From: an uncultured Bacteroidota bacterium
GTDB lineage: Bacteria > Bacteroidota > Bacteroidia > Chitinophagales > Chitinophagaceae
Reading direction: 5' to 3'
NCBI GenBank assembly: GCA_903912435.1
Contig: CAIWHI010000120.1
Location: 1 to 10,693, forward strand
DNA: 10,693 nucleotides
Shown piece by piece: positions 5,535 through 10,693 of the stretch (positions within the stretch are counted from its first letter, which is position 1; every line of letters begins with the position of its first letter). A program made the position numbers and the translations under genes. Below the pieces are notes generated by a model. The model was not told the DNA's origin and did no database searches. It saw nothing but the letters and a program-made list of their open reading frames with translations.

Positions 5535-7118
5535 CTATTTCATTACAATATGCTCCAGAGGTAAAATAATAACAAACCTGGCACCCTGGCCATCCACATT
5601 TTCAGCATAGATATGTCCGTTATGGCATTCAACTATTTTTTTGCAAATGGCTAATCCTATACCTGTGCCCGGATACTCTGAACGGCCATGTAAACGTTGA
5701 AAAACCTGAAAAATACGTAAGGAATATTCTTTTTCAAATCCTATGCCATTATCCGTAATCTGAATTTTGCAATAGGTATAATGCGGTTGCAACTCATAAT
5801 CTATTTTTTCCTGACCTGATAATCTTGAGGATGAAATGGCAATCACTGGTTGCACTTTCGGTTTCCTAAACTTTATAGCATTACTCATAATATTGCCAAA
5901 AAGCTGCTTCATTTGAGAGGGAATAGCTATAATTTCAGGAAGCAAACCTAATTGTATAATCGCTTTCGATTCTTCAATAGGTACTTCAAAATCGTGCAAA
6001 ACCGATTTCATTATGTCATTTAGGTCAAGTGGTTGAAATTGATTTTCGGTTTTGGAAATTCTGGAGAATTCCAATAAATCATTAATCAGGGTGCGCATAT
6101 TGCCGGCGGAGGCTACTATGCGCTGAAGATACATTTCTCCTTCACCGGTAAGTAAATCCTTGTATTTTTCTGCAAGTCTATCGCTGAATGTAGTGATTTT
6201 TCTTAGTGGTTCTTGTAAATCATGACTGGCTATATAGGCGAATTCTTCCAGTTCACGATTTGACCTAAACAACTCATCAACCTTATTTTTTAGAGCCCCT
6301 TCAATCTGCCTTTGTTCCGTAATATCCCTGATACTACCGGCAAACTTTAGCAAATTACCATCGTTATCTTTTATCACCTTACCCAGACCATGAATCAGCT
6401 TTACATTATTTTTTGCTGTTATAATCCTGAATTCCACATCCATATCACCTCCCTGTTCCATTACGGTTTTGGTGTGATTGCTAATTATGATCTTATCGTC
6501 GGGGTGAGCGAAAGAATTTACAAACTGGTAATCAATTTCCCTATTTACATCCTCAACCTCATAAATTGAGTAAACACCAGCCGACCAGAAGACCCTGTCT
6601 ACATCACGTATATACTCAAATGTGCCAAACGACTCATTAGTAAATTGCTCCAGAAATAGTTCCTTGGTTTCAAAGGATGTAAATGGTGGTGTCCATTTAG
6701 AAAGGTCGGGATGAAATGTTAAGTGAAAACCCATTTCCGAAGGGTTATCGCCTAAGCTAAGAGGAGCAGCATATAAATAACAGGAAATAATTTCTCCGGT
6801 TTTAGAAATAATTCTATAGGTAAGGTACCGAAAACGAGCATCTAAACTTTCTTTTACAGTTTTAAAATGATTGGCAAATCGCACATGTTGATAAGACTCA
6901 ATCAAGTTGGTGAAATACAGCCCCATTGCTAAATCGGCAGAAGTATAACCAAAAAAATAGGTGAAATGCTCATTGATATGCAGAATTCGCATATCACTTT
7001 CCCTGATTAAAAGGCTAAGGCCTGCGCCACAATTTGCAATTTTTTCATAGAGTATATGCTCTGGTATGGGTAAACTAGCATTAGAAGTATTAGGTACATT
7101 AGGTGATTGTAGTTCCAT
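5535..7118 (-). CDS. PAS-PAS histidine kinase (soluble)
   Basis: This is a 527-residue sensor kinase without membrane helices. Two PAS-like domains are visible. The first covers about residues 22-138 ('ILHINEHFTYFFGYTSADL'). The second covers about 160-270 and ends with the PAC signature 'FAGSIRDITEQRQIE'; its 'FWSAGVYSIYEV' and 'FAHPDDK' are typical of the PAS_3 type. A short coiled linker leads to HisKA with 'YIASHDLQEPLRKI' (phospho-His299). The HATPase then has N-box 'NIMSNAIKF' (Asn413), G1 'DNGIG' (456-460), the F-box 'FQVFQRLH' and G2 'GTGIGLAI' (484-491). It lacks a receiver, so its phosphate must go to another protein: the receiver of the kinase 7 bases downstream, or the NtrC-type regulator. 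The 158-bp gap in front of it contains a sigma-54 promoter-like sequence. The ligand is unknown; PAS_3-type domains can bind haem, flavin or small metabolites, but no diagnostic residue was recognised. Confidence 0.93.
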   Translation of the reverse strand: MELQSPNVPNTSNASLPIPEHILYEKIANCGAGLSLLIRESDMRILHINEHFTYFFGYTSADLAMGLYFTNLIESYQHVRFANHFKTVKESLDARFRYLTYRIISKTGEIISCYLYAAPLSLGDNPSEMGFHLTFHPDLSKWTPPFTSFETKELFLEQFTNESFGTFEYIRDVDRVFWSAGVYSIYEVEDVNREIDYQFVNSFAHPDDKIIISNHTKTVMEQGGDMDVEFRIITAKNNVKLIHGLGKVIKDNDGNLLKFAGSIRDITEQRQIEGALKNKVDELFRSNRELEEFAYIASHDLQEPLRKITTFSDRLAEKYKDLLTGEGEMYLQRIVASAGNMRTLINDLLEFSRISKTENQFQPLDLNDIMKSVLHDFEVPIEESKAIIQLGLLPEIIAIPSQMKQLFGNIMSNAIKFRKPKVQPVIAISSSRLSGQEKIDYELQPHYTYCKIQITDNGIGFEKEYSLRIFQVFQRLHGRSEYPGTGIGLAICKKIVECHNGHIYAENVDGQGARFVIILPLEHIVMK

Positions 7119-7184
7119 CAGTTTTTAATTAGTGTAGTGTTATTCGGATTTTCTCTAATAATAATTAAACTTACTAATTAACAC

Positions 7185-7203
7185 AGTATCAAGGACCGTG
7201 CCG
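7185..7203 (-). promoter_or_regulatory. Candidate sigma-54 (-24/-12) promoter of the kinase pair
   Basis: On the minus strand CGGCACG (7203-7197), four bases, then TTGAT (7192-7188) align with the RpoN consensus TGGCACG-N4-TTGCA/T at exact spacing. The -24 GG is present; the only deviations are C for T at the first base and A for C in the -12 GC. Transcription would start near 7177, leaving about 58 nt of leader before the kinase ATG at 7118. The site is also flanked by an inverted repeat, AGTATCA at 7231-7225 and TGATACT at 7191-7185 on the same strand. The rest of 7119-7276 is AT-rich, and I see no intrinsic terminator in it. Confidence 0.45.
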
Positions 7204-7276
7204 TCTAGGGCATTACTGTTTTGCTGATACTATATTCTTAATGTCTTTTCTCTTCCTTTTTTGTTTCTTAATTCTA

Positions 7277-8725
7277 CTATTCAATGTTGAACTCTTTGAA
7301 TTGCCTCATCTTATTATACAGTGTCTTTCTGTCTATATCCAATAACCTTGCTGCCCTGCTCTTATTAAAGTCAGACTGTTTAAGGGCATCGAGAATAACC
7401 TCATATTCAGCATCCATATTTGCAGTTTTGAGCCTGTTGCCGGGAGGTATATTGGCTATGTTATTATCTTTCAGATTACCTAAATTATAATCTACCCCAT
7501 TCTTTACAGGTGATTCAAATTGTAGCTTAAAGAAATTAATAATTTCGAATGGCAGAGACTTAAGTTCAATATAATCGCCATCGGTAAGCAGTGTTGCTCT
7601 CTTAATTACATTTTTCAACTCGCGCAGGTTGCCATACCATACATAATTATTAAGGGCTTCATCTACTTCACAGGTAAACCCGAGTACATTCTTTCCCAAC
7701 TCAAGATTTGTGAGGTTCAGGAAATGCTGCGCAAAAATCATAATGTCTTTTTTGCGCTCGCGTAATGCAGGAACTTCAATACTGAATTCATTAAACCTAT
7801 GGTAAAGGTCTTCTCTAAACTTACCGGCCCTTGCAGCTTCCCATAGCTTTTCGTTGCTGGCAATTATAATTCTTACGTCTATATCAATATCCTTAATGCC
7901 ACCAACCCTTCTTATTTTACGTTCCTGTACCACCCTAAGAAGGGAAATTTGGATGTCGTAGGAAAGATTACCTATCTCATCAAGAAATACAGTTCCACCA
8001 TTAGCAATCTCAAGGCTACCTGTTTTTTGGCTAAGCGCACCGGTAAAAGCACCTTTTTCGTGACCGAAAAGTTCGCTACCTGCCAAATCTTTAGACAAGG
8101 CACCACAATCTATAGGCACAAAAGGCTTATCCTTTCGTTTGCTTTTTTGGTGTATTTGCCGGGCAATTTCTTCCTTACCACTGCCACTTTCGCCATAAAT
8201 GATAACGCTAAAATTAGTAGGTGCTACTAATTCTATCTGCTTAATTATATTGGCAAATTCAATACTGTTGCCAGTAATATAATGACGTTCTATTTTTGCC
8301 TTATTCTTAGTTTGTATTCCTGTATGCCTTGTATTGCTTGTAGCGGTGGAGAAACTTTCAATTAACTCATCTGCCAGGGCCTTTTTAATAGTCAATAAAA
8401 TTTCATCGGGAAATAAGGGCTTGGTCACATAATCGTAGGCACCCATCTTCATAATTTCTACCGCTTCTTTTACATCGCTATAACCTGTAATAAAAATGAC
8501 CGGTATTTGGGGCAGAATTTCCTTTATTCTTACAAATAGTTCAATACCAGTCATATCCCCAAGCCTGAAATCACTTAAAATGAGGTCGGGCTCATACTTG
8601 CCCAAAAGCTCAATTGCTACAGTGCCACTACCTACTCCCTCAACCAAATATCCATTCCTTGTAAGGAACCTGCACAGCAACAGACACAAATCATTATCAT
8701 CATCTACAACAAGTATTTTCTGCAT
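7277..8725 (-). CDS. NtrC-family sigma-54-dependent response regulator
   Basis: This is a 482-residue transcription activator, complete in three domains. The receiver (1-120) has 'VVDDD' (6-10), phospho-acceptor Asp52 in 'LSDFRLG', Thr80 and Lys102. The AAA+ ATPase (about 150-385) has Walker A 'GESGSGKE' (178-185), the sigma-54 contact loop 'GAFTGA' (225-230), Walker B 'TVFLDE' (245-250), the Arg-finger region 'FREDLYHRF' (303-311) and 'WYGNLREL' (363-370, canonical WPGNVREL). A Fis-type helix-turn-helix closes the protein ('NKSRAARLLDIDRKTLYNKM', 454-473). On phosphorylation such proteins oligomerise at upstream sites and open RpoN promoters using ATP. No catalytic residue is missing, so it should be active. 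It is the first gene of a leftward cluster with two histidine kinases, its probable partners. A 158-bp gap with a sigma-54-like promoter follows. No convincing promoter was found immediately upstream of its ATG. Confidence 0.95.
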   Translation of the reverse strand: MQKILVVDDDNDLCLLLCRFLTRNGYLVEGVGSGTVAIELLGKYEPDLILSDFRLGDMTGIELFVRIKEILPQIPVIFITGYSDVKEAVEIMKMGAYDYVTKPLFPDEILLTIKKALADELIESFSTATSNTRHTGIQTKNKAKIERHYITGNSIEFANIIKQIELVAPTNFSVIIYGESGSGKEEIARQIHQKSKRKDKPFVPIDCGALSKDLAGSELFGHEKGAFTGALSQKTGSLEIANGGTVFLDEIGNLSYDIQISLLRVVQERKIRRVGGIKDIDIDVRIIIASNEKLWEAARAGKFREDLYHRFNEFSIEVPALRERKKDIMIFAQHFLNLTNLELGKNVLGFTCEVDEALNNYVWYGNLRELKNVIKRATLLTDGDYIELKSLPFEIINFFKLQFESPVKNGVDYNLGNLKDNNIANIPPGNRLKTANMDAEYEVILDALKQSDFNKSRAARLLDIDRKTLYNKMRQFKEFNIE

Positions 8726-9108
8726 ATAACCCTAACACCGTTAAAATAGTAAAATTTAGTTTCAAGTAAAAAGTATTCAATATAACTAAAAATCAAACCA
8801 TCCACTTGTTTTTTTCTCCAAAAAAACAATCTTTAAATAAAATTTGAACCAGGTAAGGCCATAGTTTCAATAAAGAAATGTGTCAAATATAACCATTTTG
8901 ACCGGTAAAATTCTGATCAAAAACAATCCTTTTTTATTAGTATTATGACTAAACCAGGCCAGGAAAATATAGTCTGAGTGAAAAATGGCAAGAGCGAAAA
9001 ACTAATAGCTTTTTTATGATTTTTTTTGGTCATTTACTTCGTCTAATTTCTGCCGATATATAAAATGCAGAATTATGAAAAGAAATGGAACAAATTTGTA
9101 GCACAACC
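8726..9108. other. AT-rich intergenic region, no gene seen
   Basis: These 383 bases separate the leftward regulator from repeat copy 2. No ORF of useful size, tRNA or clear terminator is present on either strand. A TATATTTG (minus strand, 8891-8884) matches the -7 consensus but is 159 bases from the regulator ATG and has its nearest TTTG 26 bp upstream, so it is not called as a promoter. An imperfect inverted repeat, AATTTCTGC (9045-9053) with GCAGAATT (9067-9074), may form a small hairpin just before the repeat element. Confidence 0.6.
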
Positions 9109-9287
9109 CTTAGGAACATTGATTAAATATAGTATGCCATATGGCGCAGGTATTTTTCTTTTATTCAAGGCACAATCCCGACAGTCGTTGGGACGCGAAT
9201 AGCAATCTATTTAATGACTTTTGTACCGTAGCAGAAAAGAGAAAGAACAAGTCAGATGGTGTACTATATTTAACCATCGTTCCTTAG
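9109..9287 (+). repeat. 179-bp interspersed element with terminal inverted repeats, copy 2
   Basis: This is the second copy of the element at 3348-3525, in opposite orientation and about 85% identical by eye. The ends are TAGGAACATTGATTAAATATAGTA on the left (from 9111) and an inverted counterpart ending CGTTCCTTAG (9287) on the right; imperfect pairing continues to about 36 bp. The internal hairpin is better preserved here: TCCCGAC (9176-9182) with GTTGGGA (9187-9193), seven pairs including one G-T wobble. No coding capacity is seen. The element ends 12 bases before the start codon of the membrane kinase, so it forms most of that gene's upstream region. Confidence 0.85.
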
Positions 9288-9292
9288 CTTTG
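9285..9292 (+). promoter_or_regulatory. Possible -7 element at the repeat/kinase junction
   Basis: TAGCTTTG fits TAnnTTTG and straddles the right edge of repeat copy 2. No TTTG is present at -33 distance, and the predicted start would be at or next to the ATG (9300), implying a nearly leaderless mRNA. It may be a chance match. Confidence 0.2.
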
Positions 9293-9299
9293 AGTTTTA

Positions 9300-10693
9300 A
9301 TGAAAAAACGGCTTTTCATCATCAGTTTTGCATTTTGCATTTCCTTCATTTCGATGGTGGCCTTATCATTGTTTTCAGTAGATCGTTTCAGGGCTTTTAC
9401 AAAATATTCAAACCAGGCTGATTATGCGAATACAGGGCTTGAAAAAATACTGAAAACTGAATTGCACCTCTATAATATAGACAGGGCAGAGCGAGGTTAC
9501 ATGCTTACCAAAGACACCATGTATATGCGATATCTAAGGAATAGCATAGACAGTGCATATGCTTCAATAGAATGTTTAAAAATTGAATTATCTGATAATC
9601 CCGCACAACCTGAAAATATAAAAGCACTAAATACGACGTTAGAACATAAGGTAGAAGCGGTAAATAATAATATTCATTTTGTAGATACTGCCCTCAATTC
9701 GGTTCCCTCCCGGTATTTTTATGCCAGTAGAAAGCAAAGTCAGGAAATTACGCTGAGTATCAATAAATTGCTGGAAGCAGAGCAAAAATATATTGCTAAC
9801 ATAGTACATGAGGAACAAATATACCAACACCTTGCTGGTGACACACTTAAATACCTCTTATTTATTTTTTGTATCATAACTCTGTTGTTATTTGTGCTGT
9901 TGATAAAAGAACTACAAGGCCGGATGAGGTTTCAGAATGAATTACAGGCCAGGGTAGTAGACCTTAAAAGGTCGCATGGCGAGTTGCAGGAGATAGCCTA
10001 TGCCGCATCGCATGATTTGCAGGAACCTTTAAGGAAAATACAGGTATTCAGTAGTATGCTCCTCATGAAAAACAGCCACCTTATAGATAATGAAAGCAAA
10101 TCAGTGATCAACCGAATATATACCTCGGCTGAGCGGATGCAAACCCTGATATCAGATCTGGTAAACCTAACCAGCCTTACTAAAATTGATGAAAACAAAA
10201 GCAAAGTAGACCTAAACAGGATACTTAAATTTATTTTGATTGATACAGACCTTGCTCTGAGCGAGAAACAAGCTAAAGTAGAATTGACTAATCTACCGGA
10301 AATAATGGGATATGAGGCCCAGTTAAAAATTCTTTTCAGGGCACTAATCGACAATTCTTTAAAGTTTACCAGAGAAGGGGTAGCTCCGGTTATTACATTC
10401 TCCTGCCAAATAGTTCCGGCAAGAAGTTTAAATGAGATTAATACCAATCTGGGTGACAAAAAATTACATTGTGTTACGATTAAGGATAATGGTATTGGCT
10501 TTGATAATAAATACATGGATAAGATGTTTGGCATTTTTCAGCGCCTTCATAACCAGCAATCAGAATTTGGAGGAAAGGGAATCGGCCTTGCTATCTGCCA
10601 GCGAATAATGGCTAATCATGAGGGGTATATAATTGGCAATGGAGTACCTCAGGCAGGGGCTAGTTTTAAGTTGTATTTCCCTTTAGAAAATAA
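9300..10693 (+). CDS. CHASE3 membrane histidine kinase (3' end cut by window)
   Basis: The frame is open from the ATG at 9300 to the window edge, 464 residues plus two bases, with no stop inside. A first membrane helix (about 5-27) is followed by a periplasmic CHASE3-type helical domain (about 28-180). Its hallmark is 'RAERGYMLTKDTMYMRYL' (62-79). A second membrane helix (about 184-203) leads through a coiled linker to HisKA with 'YAASHDLQEPLRKI' (phospho-His238). The HATPase has N-box Asn352 ('LIDNSLKF'), G1 'DNGIG' (396-400), 'FGIFQRLH' and G2 'GKGIGLAI' (425-432). Related kinases end close to the last residues seen ('LYFPLEN'), so probably only a few codons are missing. The kinase core is of the same subfamily as that at 5535-7118. 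CHASE3 is an extracytoplasmic sensor domain of unknown ligand. No partner regulator is visible on this strand. The repeat element directly upstream occupies its promoter region. Confidence 0.92.
   Translation, partial: MKKRLFIISFAFCISFISMVALSLFSVDRFRAFTKYSNQADYANTGLEKILKTELHLYNIDRAERGYMLTKDTMYMRYLRNSIDSAYASIECLKIELSDNPAQPENIKALNTTLEHKVEAVNNNIHFVDTALNSVPSRYFYASRKQSQEITLSINKLLEAEQKYIANIVHEEQIYQHLAGDTLKYLLFIFCIITLLLFVLLIKELQGRMRFQNELQARVVDLKRSHGELQEIAYAASHDLQEPLRKIQVFSSMLLMKNSHLIDNESKSVINRIYTSAERMQTLISDLVNLTSLTKIDENKSKVDLNRILKFILIDTDLALSEKQAKVELTNLPEIMGYEAQLKILFRALIDNSLKFTREGVAPVITFSCQIVPARSLNEINTNLGDKKLHCVTIKDNGIGFDNKYMDKMFGIFQRLHNQQSEFGGKGIGLAICQRIMANHEGYIIGNGVPQAGASFKLYFPLEN

Noticed and set aside
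8945..8977. Ten-codon ORF (MTKPGQENIV) in the intergenic region.
   Set aside because: It is too short, with no promoter, ribosome site or similarity to support it.
9998..10534. Long leftward reading frame of 178 codons.
   Set aside because: It is the reverse strand of the HisKA/HATPase part of the CHASE3 kinase and has no recognisable protein features.
10691..10693. TAA at the very end as the stop of the membrane kinase.
   Set aside because: It is out of frame: the codon in frame is AAT (10689-10691), followed by an incomplete AA.

Overview
The window looks like chromosomal DNA of a Bacteroidota member, probably from the Chitinophaga/Sphingobacteria side, although the sequence alone does not fix the genus. 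The reasons are AT-rich DNA, start codons without Shine-Dalgarno sequences, a TTTG-N19-TATCTTTG promoter of the Bacteroidota primary-sigma type, lipoproteins, and kinases with the 'SHDLQEPLRKI' H-box common in this phylum.

Left part (1-3340). The 3' end of a class-III aminotransferase gene runs rightward into a strong bidirectional terminator. It faces a leftward pair of paralogous lipoprotein genes of unknown function (319-1164 and 1317-2159). Next come two leftward redox genes: an OsmC-type peroxidase with a well-formed promoter and its own terminator, and a small AhpD-like carboxymuconolactone-decarboxylase-family protein with an intact Glu/CxxC/His active site.

Middle (3348-9287). Two copies of a ~178-bp element lie in opposite orientation 5.6 kb apart, about 85% identical. 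Each carries ~25-36-bp terminal inverted repeats. Between them are a rightward PhnB-like VOC protein and a leftward signalling cluster. The cluster is, in transcription order, an NtrC-type sigma-54 activator (REC-AAA+-Fis), a PAS-PAS histidine kinase, and a REC-PAS-histidine kinase beginning 7 nt later. A sigma-54 promoter-like sequence lies between the activator and the two kinases. The VOC gene and the last kinase converge on a shared 16-bp terminator stem that contains the kinase stop codon.

Right part (9300-10693). Twelve bases after the second repeat copy, a rightward membrane-bound CHASE3 histidine kinase begins and runs off the window edge.

Possible joint function (inference): one or both soluble kinases phosphorylate the sigma-54 activator, which may switch on the kinase genes through the -24/-12-like site. 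The membrane kinase could be a further input. The output genes outside this feedback are not visible here.
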